A DNA stretch of 64,000 nt, taken from Isoetes taiwanensis (Eukaryota > Streptophyta > Lycopodiopsida > Isoetales > Isoetaceae). The notes under the pieces were generated by a model. The model saw only the letters and a list, made by a program, of their open reading frames with translations, was not told the DNA's origin and did no database searches. Of this stretch, positions 23,506 through 35,654 are shown piece after piece. The stretch is from assembly GCA_021234155.1 (NCBI GenBank), contig JAJEKV010000849.1:1-64000 (forward strand). Direction: 5' to 3'. Within the stretch, counting starts at the first letter, position 1. The number at the start of each line of letters is the position of its first letter. The translations under genes were made by a program, and so were the position numbers.

Positions 23506-23757
23506 ATGGCGGGGTTTAAAAGCAAGCGGAAAGCCAAGCCCGATGTGCAAATGGCTTTGGCATCCCATTTAGAGGAGGAGAAATCAAGTTATATTGCTGA
23601 TTTAGATGCTCTAATGATTCCCATTGATTGTTTAAAGGCTGATTTGCAAGAATTAGAATCTGTCATTGAAAAAATCAGCAAGGATATGGAAGTTAATTCC
23701 AACTGTGAGAATAGAATAAAGGAGATGACTAAGCATTTGGAAAGATCAGACCGATAG
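23506..23757 (+). CDS. coiled-coil protein fragment
   Basis: The frame starts at an ATG at 23506 (MAGFKSKRKAKPDVQ) and runs 83 codons to a TAG. The sequence is a continuous amphipathic helix rich in Leu, Glu and Lys (IADLDALMIPIDCLKADLQE, then a second heptad-rich part to HLERSDR). A RING-like zinc motif follows about 70 bp downstream in another frame, so these may be two exons of one protein, as in coiled-coil RING E3 ligases. The junction is not resolved and the piece may belong to the decayed element downstream. Confidence 0.4.
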   Translation: MAGFKSKRKAKPDVQMALASHLEEEKSSYIADLDALMIPIDCLKADLQELESVIEKISKDMEVNSNCENRIKEMTKHLERSDR

Positions 23758-23825
23758 GCTTGCAGCCGGCTTCCATACTCAGCATGACAAGGCGGGCGGC
23801 TTCATCCTCACATATTACCAATACT

Positions 23826-23925
23826 TGCAGCAGCTGCAATGGTTGCCTTGACTCGACCATGGTAATATCTCCACTTTGTGGTCATACATATTGTCTATTT
23901 TGTCTTGTATTCAGGGTTTCAACGA
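23826..23925 (+). pseudogene. RING-type zinc finger fragment
   Basis: The plus strand encodes CSSCNGCLDSTMVISPLCGH and then TYCLFCL, which fits the first part of a RING finger (C-x2-C ... C-x-H-x2-C-x2-C). The remaining C-x2-C pair of a full RING is not visible in frame. A gt follows soon after, so the rest could lie on a lost exon. It is probably linked to the coiled-coil frame just upstream. Confidence 0.4.
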
Positions 23926-24197
23926 CGAATACATGTGTACATGATTGTTCATGGTCAGAGGGACTGTGGCCTTCTTAGGAATCCCTTCAGAAGGTACATC
24001 TATTTCTATTTTCATTACATAATTAGTTTGAGTGTACTTAGATGTAGTTACTTTCCATCATGTACATAACTGTATTAGCATTTGATTTGGCGTGGTTTTG
24101 TCTTTCTTTGTAAAGAGAAAATGTATTTGCTTACGTTCTTTACATTTACATGTGCCACGAAGTGTTTTACGGAATTCCTTCTGGGGGTGTATTAATA

Positions 24198-24394
24198 GGG
24201 TGTATTGCATATATGATACTTTGCATTTACATGTAATCGAAAATGCATATGAATTTAGTATTTGACTTTCCTTTACATTCAATCTTTGAATGATGTATTT
24301 GATAGGGTGTATTGATAAAATATTTTGTTCTTTACATTTTTACATATGTTCTAAAATGCATTTGAATTTAGTATTTGGTTTTCCTTTACATTTC
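24198..24394. repeat. imperfect tandem duplication, period ~107 bp
   Basis: The phrase aaaatgcatWtgaatttagt followed by atttg and cctttacatt occurs at about 24239 and 24354, preceded in both by gggtgtattg. Two diverged copies lie in AT-rich DNA that is dense in tttacat. Confidence 0.6.
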
Positions 24395-25017
24395 GACAGC
24401 TATGCACACTAATGTACTTCTATTTTGTCGTTACATTATCAGTGAAAGTTTGCCTGTAGTAAAACCTACTTGCATGTAATTAACATTTGTTCTGTTTTTG
24501 ATTTGCATCGATTGTTTTTCTTGATTTTGCTTCTATCTACTCTACATCTCCCTTGATTACGAATCAAGTGTTTACATTTCTTATTTGCTTATGATCCCAA
24601 TTGTGTCAATCACGGATATGGGTAGTATCAAGAAAGCAAGAAGTAAAAGCGTGGGTAAACTAAACAATTCATGTTTAGGTGCACTATGCTTAAGTTCTAC
24701 GAATATAGCAAAATCTTATGTTGTAGGTGAAAAGAAGGATGTTGTTGGGAGGGGTTGCATTTACCATTCTCGGACATCCCAATTGCTGAAACTGGCACAA
24801 AAGATCTTTGGCGCTATCGATGTGAGGAAGTCCATCCACATCTACATCACCTTTGAGAATTGCAACAACTCATAAGCAATCGGTCTGTGATTTGGAGATC
24901 GAATGGTACTTGGATAAAACTTCGGAAATTGTGGAAGGTAGGGTGATTGCATTTTGATTACATTCGATTACATTAAGATTGCATATGTTGTAGTTAGAGT
25001 TCACTAATGTTCAATAT
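24395..25017. other. AT-rich stretch with one uncertain exon
   Basis: A plus-strand frame at 24585-24875 may be an upstream exon of the Ulp1-like gene, but I found no motif or consistent splice phase. Confidence 0.3.
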
Positions 25018-26638
25018 TTTGGCCGAGAGGTTGTTTTCCAAAAAGATCCCATTTTTGTTGAAGCCGAAGTTTGCAATTATTGCAGCAACAAGCTGAAAGC
25101 CGAGAAAGTAATTCTCTCTCCTTTTAGGGTTTTTTTTTTTTTTTTTTTTGTATTTTGAAACTTACGTTGGCGTGTTTTCTGAATTAAATTAATGAAGATG
25201 TTGGTGGCGACATTGAAAATAGTCCTGAAGGCTTCTTTGTTGAAGTTCAAGTTGATTTGGCGAGTCGCGTGTTCCTTTTTGTCTTGCTTTCAAAACATTA
25301 GAATGAAGTACTTTCTTTACTTGAGGAGACTTGCGGCGATTCAATGGAGCTAGATGATGTTGAAGAAGCCTTGGAGATTGCAGCCAAGGCTACTACTAAA
25401 TTATGGTCAAAGGCGATGCCAAAGCAATTTGGAAAAAAGAGAGTGCAAACCGGGCGAGGGGACATCCATTTTGCAAAGCGGTAATTGCTAGCTTACATTT
25501 ACTTAGTTATACTTGGTAGCTTATTAGATTTTTCGTTTGCAGGTCTAAACCCTTTGGAAGCGAGAGATTGGAAGGTATCGATTTATGCTTTATTGTCATG
25601 GATCAATTGTTAATATGACACTAACATCTTAGATCGACTTGAGAAATGATGACAAGGGTAAACTTATAGAATTCCATTCCGCCATTCAAGAAGCTGTCCC
25701 GGCTGAAATGAAAGTCGTTGCATCGGACGTAGCAATTTTATTAACTTGAACTCTAAAATGAGTAGCAGCTTAGTGGATCTTTATGGCGGTAATAACTGGT
25801 TGAAGCCGGTGTGTATTTGTTGCTATTCCTTGTCTCTAATGTTAACCTTAATATAATCCAGGTGCTTGCATGAGATATTGCCTTCCGAGTGGAAGAGCAA
25901 AATCTTGTTTTATCCTGCTTACAACTATATAAGGTTTAGAGAAGCTACCGTGACAAAGAAAAGGGTGAATGTTGAAGGATCACCCACCATCATTGAAATA
26001 GTGAAATCAGGGATGAAGGGGATTGTGGTAGCTAAACAATGCCATCATATCCTTGCACCTATCCTTGAGAATGACCATTTTGTGCTGGCTGTTTTTATGC
26101 CCGCACCATCTGATTCCAAGATCCTACCCGCACCAGCAATTCACGTCTTGAATCCTCTTACAGGTTATGCGACGAACGAGAAAGCAATCAAAGGGTATGT
26201 AATACTAAGTTGTTGCTTTGCTTTTCTTCGCTATTTCGGTCTGCTAAATTTTGTGATATATAGGCTGCACACACAAATGTTAACCCTATCGATCGGTCAA
26301 GTATCTAGAGGCGTCGATTTCATGAAGAGAAATAATGTTAATCGGATTCAGCAAGTAGAGGTGCCACAGCAGCCCGATTTAATATCATGTGGGTTGTATG
26401 TGATGGGATTTATGCACAAATATGTTGAAACTCTTGTCTCTGGTAGAGATATGGAAGTAAGTTGTATGCCTTCCCTTGTATGTACTGCATCTCATGTTCC
26501 TTTAAATATTTCTAACCTTATTTATGGATGTCACAGATTACATCTAAATGGTTCTCTCATGAATATACATCACATCGGCGACGACAATTTCTAATAGATG
26601 CTTTGGTCATGCATTGTGATGCCAATCGAAGAGCGTAG
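25018..26638 (+). pseudogene. Ulp1-like (C48) cysteine peptidase, frameshifted
   Basis: The C-terminal part is a coherent multi-exon reading: an exon ending at 25810 (NNWLKPV), one from 25862 to about 26195, one from 26265 to 26455 and a last one from 26537 to the TAG at 26636-26638, with matching phases. It shows the Ulp1/SENP catalytic layout: NDHFVLAVF (His), HVLNPL (where the usual Asp is Asn), then PQQPDLISCGLYVMGF (Gln and nucleophile Cys). Upstream pieces (VEAEVCNYCSNKLKAEK; a Glu-rich stretch to GDIHFAKR) read well, but a one-base frameshift lies near 25731. Such peptidases remove SUMO in cells, and many plant transposons carry a copy; a transposon-borne relict is the likeliest reading here. 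Confidence 0.7.
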
Positions 26639-27038
26639 AAATCAGCTGAGTCCTCGATTTACGATTTAAAAAAACCGATTTCACGATTTATGATTGATGC
26701 CAGATAGAAGAATCGAAACGGGTAATTTGAGCTGATCATGAGTCCAGTATCCGATTTTGCAAGATGAACTATGTAACAGGGCTTATATCTATATATTTTT
26801 TTGTTCACATTTTTTGTGAACATTTCCTATCATAAGGAATGTGTAAATGACATTATCTTTGAATAGTATACTATTGATAGTATACTTTATGACTATGTAT
26901 AAGTTATAATTATGAATACAAAAACACCTTACCTCCAAAAAAGATTTACGATTTAAAAAGCCTTGTACCCTTTTTGGTCAATCAAAACAGTTACTTGATA
27001 AAAATTCCTTTTTTATCTGTGGTGATTGGTTGATTCCG
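26639..27038. other. spacer, no gene recognised
   Basis: AT-rich; the phrase gatttacgatttaaaaa occurs twice (about 26656 and 26943). It lies between the peptidase relict and the two-exon gene and may hold that gene's promoter. Confidence 0.35.
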
Positions 27039-27621
27039 ATGGCGGAGGAGATCGAACGACTAGATCACAATCCATATCCCCAATTCAAATGCAAACTCAC
27101 ACGGCACCCGATTCTTGAGGGAGATCAATTGGAACAAGGAAACCAATTGAACAAAATCAAAGCGGAGAGATCCACGAGTTCGAGAGGTACTCCTATTCTT
27201 AAACATGCTTTTGTTCCTAATTTAACAATTGCTTATGATGTTCTACACAGATGCAAAGAGGAGACTTAACAATGTTGGAAGCATGGATCGAGCTATGGGA
27301 GTAGCAGCGGACAAGGAGGATGAGGAATCCCAATTATCTCAAGCAGAACTAGAAAGTATTCTAATTCAACTTAAACAGGAAGTTGTGCATGCAAAAGCAA
27401 TCAACAAAGTGCTGAAAAGGGCTGAGGTTTGGAGATTCAATAGCCTCAAACCATACTTTACCAATCTCTATCATAAATGGCAACATAAGCGAGAAGCACA
27501 TGTCTTGCTTCTGTTAGATTTCACCAACTTCCAAACAGCTGTCCTGGACACTCTTCTCACAATTTTCGGGAACAGGACCATTGCTAATCTCACACTGCAG
27601 GACCTTCTGGATGAATCTTGA
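27039..27621 (+). CDS. two-exon gene of unknown function, 172 aa
   Basis: Exon 1 is 27039-27186 (start MAEEIERLDHNPYPQFKCKL) and exon 2 is 27251-27621, joined by a 64-bp GT-AG intron in consistent phase (a GAT codon is split). The product is 172 aa, acidic to neutral, with a helical middle (SQAELESILIQLKQEVVHAK) and a Leu-rich end (LLLLDFTNFQTAVLDTLLTI). No signal peptide is seen. There are no internal stops, in contrast to its neighbours, which argues for a real or recently active gene. I do not recognise the family. Confidence 0.55.
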
Positions 27622-30470
27622 GTCTTGAATCCCAAAACCTTCTGCTTATAGTGTTTTTTACAGCTTGCACTAAGTATAACAGTCTTGGAACTATATAAAC
27701 AATATATTAATGTTTGTGTTTTAATCTGGTTCATGGATCCATTATAAGGACCATGACTTTTGGACAGTATGCTTGGACATAAAAATATTTTCTGATTACA
27801 TGAACATCACATTCTGATTACATTCAGTTTGCAAGTCCATGCCTTAGTCATAGAAGTTACTTCAACAACAGGTTAACGTATTACAGAGATTCTACAATCT
27901 CTGGCAAATTTCCCAGCAACATTTCATGCCAATAGTTAGTCAGTTCATATGCATAAGATGTACCTTTAATCTTATGTTTGACTGGCTCCAATGGAAATCT
28001 CACCAGGGTTTCCCTTAAGAAAAATTCTTAAGTGGGTAACTTTAGAACACTTGGCGAATTTCAAGTTTGAAGGTTAGTTAATGGTGGCGAATATTTTGTT
28101 TTCTTATGTTTTGAAATAGTGTTGAAGGCGAATTTTTGATTAACATAATGGAAAATGTTTACAAGGCACGGAGTTCTTTTATGTCTCATTTGGAATTCTT
28201 TGATATCTCATTTCATATTGGTAATTGGAAAAAGGCAAAGTTGTCATCTAAAAATGGATAATTCAACTCCCAACAAGGCAACTTATGTGTCACACACAAT
28301 TGTTTCTTTCTTGCAGGTGTCTGCTACCAATCTCCATCATGTTCTTAGCTAGCATTTCCATCATGTTATTCACATCACGCAACACCAAAAAATTGTATTA
28401 ACTCAAAGATCTTAAACATTTGTCTCCATTCTAATTCACTTGATTAATGTATAATGTTTTAGAGTATAAACAAACTTTGAAATTCAAATAGGCGGAAAGG
28501 GCGCTGCAAGGCCATTAGGATCACATGCCAAAGTGCTGCAAGACCATTTCAATAACATGCCAAAATGGTAATTTCGTGGAGAAAAGCATGGGGATAGCAA
28601 ATGCTTACCACAAGGCGGCACACATCCACTATAATAACTGAAATCCGAACCATATCAATAGTTCTAATAAAAGCAATATAGATTCATCATTGCATACATA
28701 CAAATACTTTTGGCTGTGATCTGGAGCCTCAAACTATAGAGTACATATTAGCACAACCCATTTAGAATCACTTGAGAGGGCTCAAACGAAGCAAGCTAAT
28801 TGAGCAGATCAAAAAGAGGTGTAAAATAGGTCCTAACCAGACTTTGTCACTTGTTAATCTCAATAATTTTGAAACATATATGGGCATGTATAACCATCCG
28901 ACTGCAAAGCAAAAGAAACAGAAACTCAGATTGCTTCATGATATCACTTTGACTTGAGGAAAAGGTACTGAAATTTCTGTTTTGCCCAAAAAATGTGCAT
29001 TTGTTCCAGAGTTTCCAATGGCAAAGGGGTTATTGATATAAAGAATTCCCTTCAACAGATCGATACCTCTCACAATACTTGTAAGAAGAAAGAAACAACT
29101 AATAACAAATGATTATCATAAAGGCTTAAGATGTACATGGCTTTGTAGCTGAATGATAGTAAAATAAATTGATGCTTCATATGGAATATTGTGGGACAAT
29201 AGCTCTTGCAACCTTCTGGTAGACATGCCACTCTTTAGTTGATTTTATGTTTGGTTGTTTACTCAGAGGAAGCTACCACTTCAGCTAGAAGAGACCCAAA
29301 TGATCGCTGGCAACATAAACTGCTTGGATACATCCTGCCATCTAATCCTAGAACATAAGGCTTTGGAATTACAAGTTATAATGGTTAACAAGAAAACAGT
29401 GTTTTCAAATTATATTCAACGTCATAGATAGCAATTTTCAGATGCATAGAAAGTGGCATACAGGTGGTCAATTTTAGAACAACTCATTTGCATTTTACAG
29501 AGGCGAAGTTACCTGCTACGATAATATATCCATTGCCCTAGCTCTATTTTTTTGCTTGACATTCTTAAGTTTAGGTCTCTTGTTTTCCAGTTGTTTTCTA
29601 GCAAAAGTTATAACCTCCTCTAAGATCTAGTAAGGGAGAAAGGAACTGATGTGTGCAGGCTCTACTATAAGAGATTGTTTATAATTCCACTGGAAAGGCA
29701 TTTTTTGCCTTTATTGGCATAAATAATTCTAAACAACTGAACCATAAATAATTTTACATTTGATAGAAATAGATTTCTCATCTGTACAAAAAAACAATTT
29801 AGGAGAAAGGCAATAAAATGCAAGGCCAAATACATAGTTAGTGCAATGAGAGCCTTGCAATCAACAACAGAGTGATTATACTAATGCATGCAACTATTGT
29901 TGCAGCTTAATTGTAGATCGGCTTGAGAATATATTGCACACGCACAAAAAACTTGAAACCTAATACCCATAATGCTGACCTAGATAAGGCAGTTAAGAAG
30001 ACATTCTTACCTCTTCAAGATCTTTTATATGCTAATCCTACATCCATAACTTTTCTTATTGAGTATCCATTTGCTTTCGTCATAATTGCTAGAATATCTA
30101 TGAAGACAAATGGAAGATAAAAAATGTAAGAATCAAATGGAAGCATTGCTTTTTTTGCCTGAGAAAACATAAGCGCATGCCCCAAGTTTTAGCTATTCTA
30201 ATCAAATATAATCAGAGTAGTAGATCGGATCCAGTTCATACCTGTGAATAAAATTGCAGTCTGAGGCAGAAATTAGTCTTGATGTAGCTTAGGCAGGAGC
30301 ACCGTCTAGATAATCATAAGAGGCGAATCAAAGTACCATTGACAGACTTCGCATAGAGACCTAGGCAAATCCAAAGAATGTTGCCATCGTTATTAGGGCG
30401 AACTCGGGCTGGGCGGGAGCCTCCACCATAAGATTTTGGCGAAATATAAAGAAACAAATAAATCGGGAAC
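27622..30470. other. long spacer, no gene recognised
   Basis: Only short frames are present (for example 28772-28957, Lys-rich). I see no diagnostic motif, RNA gene or strong repeat. Confidence 0.35.
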
Positions 30471-33280
30471 CTACCTCAGGTTCGTTTCGAAATTTAAGAA
30501 AAACCTTAAATATAGCAACTTAGCGAATATTCGCCCCTTAAGGGAAACTCTGAATCTCACCCCAATTACTGACTCGGGATGGACAAGAACTTTCTTTCCT
30601 TGAATAAGCCTGTACTTTTGATGGCAACCAGGAATCAATTCAAAGTAGTTACCAACTATAACTTCATTACCACAATAAAATTCATTTCCATAGTCATCCT
30701 TGGTGTCTTCTTCGAGGGCATGTTTCCTTACGTACCTTTGGTGAGATAATAAAGGGACCCTCTCATAATTGTGCGGGGATGTGAATGATGCAAAATGATC
30801 TCCAACATGCCTTTGTCTCATCCACATTGTCCACGTCATTTTGCCCACAAGTCCTGCGCCTCCGTACCCATCTTCTTCAACATTAGCCTGTTTTGTAGAC
30901 TCTAGTTTTCTCAACTCCCACGCCACAATGATCGGCATTCTCACAAAGCGGGCCAATCAAAATTGATGCATGCCTTACAAAAACATGAAAGAGATCTACA
31001 CATTAATTTTGTTGGATCATTTTGGATCTATGGATGATACATAATGAAGAGATTGCACCCCCTTTCAGGAGCACATCAAATCTTTGGGAACGGTCAATGT
31101 CAGACACCTTCCAAAATACCCTTTCCACATCAGAAATTTTCTCTTCAAGAACCTCACATGCAGTTTCTGCATTTTTTATCACTTTCCCATCCTTTTTTCT
31201 TTGTTCTGCCTCAAGCCATAGTTTGGCTATGGCTCCTTCTCAAATCATGTGTGCCCTTCCATGTCCTGAGCCAAAGAAATTCCAGTGCATTCTGATCTTA
31301 TGCTATTGATGATACCTAATTACATAATAGAAAGCTCTTCTGGACTTGAATTGGGCTGCACAGCCGTCAGATCAAACTAAGTGGTACTTCATATGGCCAG
31401 CACCATTTTCTCTCAGCCAATTGAGGTGCATAGTGAATCCTTTTGGTACAAAGTGAGTATCATGTATTTTGTCATCTGAAATAAAGAAGTGCACACATTT
31501 CCTCATTTTACCCTGTACCTTGAACATCGTGATGTGGACCAATATGCTGATTTGTTCATTGTACCAATGTTGTGCTTGAATCTCGTTGAATGGCTTTCTC
31601 CGAGAAATCAACAACTGATAATACGGTATCATCACGAAGACTCTTCATGGATTCCTTGAATTGTTTGCTCTGCCAATGTGCCACAAAGTTATGATATACA
31701 AACTCCGACATATGATCAAACATGTTATCCAACATATTACTGGAGCTGCCTTTCTTGTCACATACCATAGCCCTCCAAAATGTGCTAACATTATCAAATG
31801 TCATGTTCTTGGCTTGACATATCGGCATGAGCCACCGGGCGCACACACCACAATTACGCGAACAATTTTCATGGAGTCTTGACCTCATCAAATTAAATGC
31901 ACCTTTGTACCGGATCGATTGCTCATGTTTCACGCAACAACATGTGTTTCTTTCCTTTAGCTTTCTAATGCAAGAAGGTTTTAAAGTATTCAAATTGCCT
32001 AAGCCCAATTTGAACCTCACGGATCTTGATCCACAAAATTACGGAATAATTCAGCTGTAAAATTGCAAATTGAAATTAAATTAGTCACCTCATTACATTA
32101 CATTACATTACATTACATTACATTACATTACATACATTACAAATCAAATTTTTACATATTCAAGACCCTAAACTCCCACACATACATGTATATTACGACA
32201 TGAATTTTATTTCATTTACTATGAAGTCACATAATTTCTCCCACACTAATTTCTTCTTAGTTCTGCCTACATCTACAATACATCGAGAATATACATGTAA
32301 ACAAATATACATGTGCGTGTTGCCATGAAATAATTTGACATTTCCATGTAGAGCAAACTAGTGGGATTTTGCATCTACATTACATTCAAAAGTAAAGAAA
32401 ATGTTACAAACTTTACATGGGTGTTACAAAATAAAAAACATCGTATTCTACAAAAAAGATGTAATTCTGACTAAATTACTGATCATTGCGTGTAATGTCA
32501 ATATATTGAATTGGTTGTGTCCTCTTCTTCATGACATCTCTAATTTTTGGTGAAACCTTTGAGTTATCTAACCAAAGCCCGAGCAACCATATCCTTGATA
32601 GCCTGATCTATAGTATTTGTTCTTGGATTTCGACGCCTGCTAATGCCCACATTTGTTCCACCTAGTGACATTCTTTTCCTTCTCTCCTTTGCTAGTTTCA
32701 TATTTCTAGGATGTATTTTTGAGCAACTTAGTTTGCTAGTGAAGTCTTCTCGTAATTCTCCTTCCTCTCCAACCACCATAGATAGTAACGAATGTTTTGC
32801 AAACAAGTTTGTCATTGCTATTTGCATGTTTGACATCTTGGAGGCCATCCTTTACATTCTTTACCGGATCTGTTTTCCACGATAGCCTCTTGAGGCCTTC
32901 CTATGACTGGCTCAAATAGGAATTGCAATCTTTTGTCCCGCAATAATCTTCTTGCAAATATACTTTCTTTGTTTTGGATTCAAATTAGATACCTCATTCA
33001 TTATGAGATTCTGTGACATTCACCTTTCTTCTAATTGGCTTTGTCCATTATCCACCCCTACAAACCCTCTGTTTCGATTTTCTTTGCACCTTGTAATAGT
33101 GCTTTCAGAAACTTCATCGGGGAGGATTGAAAATGAACCCGATCGACCTCGAAGTGCTTGCATGAGAGTCCAATCCTTCTTTCATAGTTTCTTTTCAATT
33201 TGGTGCTTTAAGACATCGATCCATTCTGGCGGAAAGGGGATACAACATCCCTGCACAAAAAAATCAGATTATTAACGGAT
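30471..33280 (-). pseudogene. DDE-like transposase relict
   Basis: Successive minus-strand blocks read as one decayed protein. They run from 33275-32885 (ESTITRCKENRNRG), through 32848-32564 (Lys/Arg-rich), to 32020-31556. The last has a cysteine-rich part (ENCSRNCGVCARWL) and ends DTVLSVVDFSEK. After a frameshift near 31600 comes NEIQAQHWYNEQISILVHIT, then HFFISDDKIHDTHF, and at about 31292-31263 HWNFFGSGHG, followed by one stop and a helical segment; 30956-30471 gives the C-terminal region. VDFSE, ISDDK.HD and NFFGSGHG recur in uncharacterised eukaryotic transposase-like proteins with acidic catalytic residues. I cannot name the superfamily. Stops and frameshifts make it non-functional. Confidence 0.55.
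32091..32140. repeat. (CATTA)n microsatellite
   Basis: About nine tandem copies of the pentamer cattac/catta, lying in the spacer between two blocks of the transposase relict. Confidence 0.9.
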
Positions 33281-33719
33281 TTGTATTTCTTCTTTGGAAG
33301 GATTTGTATTCTTGCTGAAGGAAAGGGATTTCAATTTCTTCAAGATACATTTGTTTCTTGAAATGCATTGATTTAGGAGGGGGTATAATCGATTGAGGCA
33401 AGTTTTCCTTGAGGTAGAATCAGGAGCCATGTTTGATCGATTGAGGAAAGTTCAAAATGTGCGCCAAGATTTCGGAAGGATTTGGTATAATCATGGAGAA
33501 TATTGTGCGATCAACCGCCTTTATTAATGATAGGCAACTCCATGTAAAATTCAAAATGTACATTACAAACACTTTAACCCGGTTCAAATTTCTACATCAA
33601 TATACAAAAAATTCAATCACCCTTTCATGCTTCTACCACTGGGAACGCTCTCACCGCCGCCTCCCTCGCCCACATTGTCAATTCTTTGTTCAGGATCTTC
33701 GGGCCATTAGTTTTGCAAA
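33281..33719. other. spacer, no gene recognised
   Basis: AT-rich; one 89-codon frame (33457-33726, plus) has no motif. Confidence 0.35.
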
Positions 33720-34395
33720 AAAGTGAACCCGGGAGCCCACAGTTGGTTGGGGGGGTGTATGGGTCTCGTGCCTTGTAGATAGGGACTACTCTGCTATTGG
33801 TCCACTATTGGAGAAGTCCTTCCTGTAATGCCCTATTAATAATGTGGTTAGGACGAGCACTATTGGTGGTCTTGCCCACTTGAGCAGCTCTGCCTATGTG
33901 CCATCCAAGTCTGCAGCTTTGCCATTGGCGAAATGTTGTAGGCTCTGAGTGGCATCTGCCTCTTTGATTTCCAAGTACGGGTCCCTTTGGGGAGATACCT
34001 CTAGCTGGACCCTAGGAGGATCATAGAGCTCGTGCAAGTATTGCACCCATTGGTCTGGACTAATATTTCCTGCAGCCTGCAGAGGCTTTCTCAGCACCTT
34101 TCTCCAGAATGTTTTGAGATGCCTTTCTAAAAGGTAAAACATTTTCCTCTGATGCTCTGCAATGTATCTGGCTTTCTTTCCTTTCACAAAAAGACGGTAC
34201 TGTCTGATCGCGAAGTGACATGTCGAAGCCAGCACTTCAGCTTCCTACATTCAACATCAAACCACTGGTTATGGGGGGAGGATGTGGTTTCCAAGATCTT
34301 TCGGGAATAGCTTCTACCAAAACATCTCTCCGCGACAGTCATAAGCACTCGGATCAACTGGTCAGTCTGTTGCTGTAGCGTGGGGAGCTGCAATT
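33720..34395 (-). pseudogene. LINE fragment: linker and start of reverse transcriptase
   Basis: The minus strand reads NQWFDVECRKLKCWLRHV, then EHQRKMFYLLERHLKTFWRK, then WVQYLHELYDPPRVQLEV, and a decayed segment with INRALQEGLLQ and TNSRVVPIYKARDPYTP. This is the typical order between the endonuclease and the RT fingers of a LINE, ending at the RxVPIxK block. The overlap between the frames at 34393 and 34235 is a frameshift. It covers the part of a LINE that is missing from the copy at 16.2-17.4 kb. Confidence 0.65.
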
Positions 34396-35028
34396 TTTTT
34401 CTAGATCAGGTATAAGCATCTAGGCATAAGTCACCACACAGTCATAATCCAATCGCAGTTTAGGAATGGAAGTTTGGCATGAACCATCTTGTTGAAGCAC
34501 ATATGATCCCGTCTTTGACTATGCGTTTATGAGAGCTATTTTTTACCACTAAAAATACTTTCAGATGTTTCTTGAAGAAAGATAACCACCAAGTAAATTG
34601 GGCATTGTAATCTTAGGCATGAATAGAATTTAGTAAAGTCTAAGCTGCAATTGAAACCATCTTGAAATAATTGGTTAATGGTAACTGTTATTGTGGTAAA
34701 ATATATTTGCATTTATTCCCATGACGTGAAGTAACTGCCTTGTGCTTAGGGTCAGGTTTGTTTATGTTGTGAACAACTTGGGAAAGCATTCTAATGTAGC
34801 ATACATCTGAATATTTGTAGTCGTGTTGTACGGTACATCCGCATTTTAAATGAAATGCGTCTAATTGAGTGGGGCTTTTATTTTTAAATTACCTAATCGT
34901 GTGTAGCTTTCCTAGTTTAGTGCCATGAATACTCTTCGGTGGTCAGTCCAATAGCATGGTGCAATGCTGCACATTGTGATGGGAAAGTTTGTCCAGATAT
35001 GATCTGGTAGCGCATTGTAATGAGTTGG
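34396..35028. other. spacer, no gene recognised
   Basis: AT-rich; no motif found. Confidence 0.35.
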
Positions 35029-35173
35029 TTTGGGCACTCGCTACTAGAATCCAGTGAAAGTGTCGTGTGGGGATTGCTATATGGGTGAAAGTGTCGTGTG
35101 GGGATTGCTATATGGGTTTGGGCACTCGCTACTAGAATCCAGTGAAAGTGTCGTGTGGGGATTGCTATATGGG
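35029..35173. repeat. nested tandem duplication
   Basis: The unit gaaagtgtcgtgtggggatt + gctatatgggt occurs three times (starting about 35055, 35087 and 35143). A longer unit starting gtttgggcactcgctactag occurs twice (35029 and 35117), so a small duplication sits inside a larger one. Confidence 0.85.
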
Positions 35174-35509
35174 TGTTTTCTTGAGCACATCAATGCTGAA
35201 GTCTCCAAGCACTATTGTGGAAATGTTAGAATGCAGGTTATGGAGTACTTTTGTAATGTCTATCAAGAAGTTTGAAACATTTGAATTTGAAGGCCTGTAG
35301 ATGCTTTGGATATGTTGTTTGATTGCAAAGAAGTGTTTGTTATATAGATTTGCAATTCCTGAGCGGGTCATGTTGTGGATGCAAGAGTAATGTGGGCATA
35401 TTAATAGGCTGGCTTCTGTGACTCGTGTTTCTTGAACACATGTAATAACTGATGCTGTGATTTGTTTGCCTTTGAAGATGTCTTTTATATTGGCAGAGTG
35501 GCAGAACAT
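35165..35509 (-). pseudogene. endonuclease/exonuclease/phosphatase-fold fragment
   Basis: The minus-strand frame contains ITCVQETRVTEA, then RSGIANLYNK, then SIYRPSNSNVSNFLIDI and IVLGDFSIDVLKK. These correspond to the QET(H), Y-x-PP and GDFN.D motifs of the EEP nuclease fold used by LINE endonucleases and by some Helitron-encoded proteins. The catalytic GDFN Asn is Ser here. The N-terminal and C-terminal parts are missing. It is collinear and on the same strand as the LINE linker/RT at 33.7-34.4 kb, so it may be its 5' part. Confidence 0.55.
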
Positions 35510-35654
35510 GTGTTTAATGTGGTGATGCTTATGGTGGTCCCTGCTTTGAAGCTCATACGTTTGGCATTGTTACGATCTAAGGTGAGTGTTGGCGTAATTG
35601 CTCCATCTCTTCAGGGCTCTTCAATTACAGTAGAGTCTTCAAGAAATCCATAGA

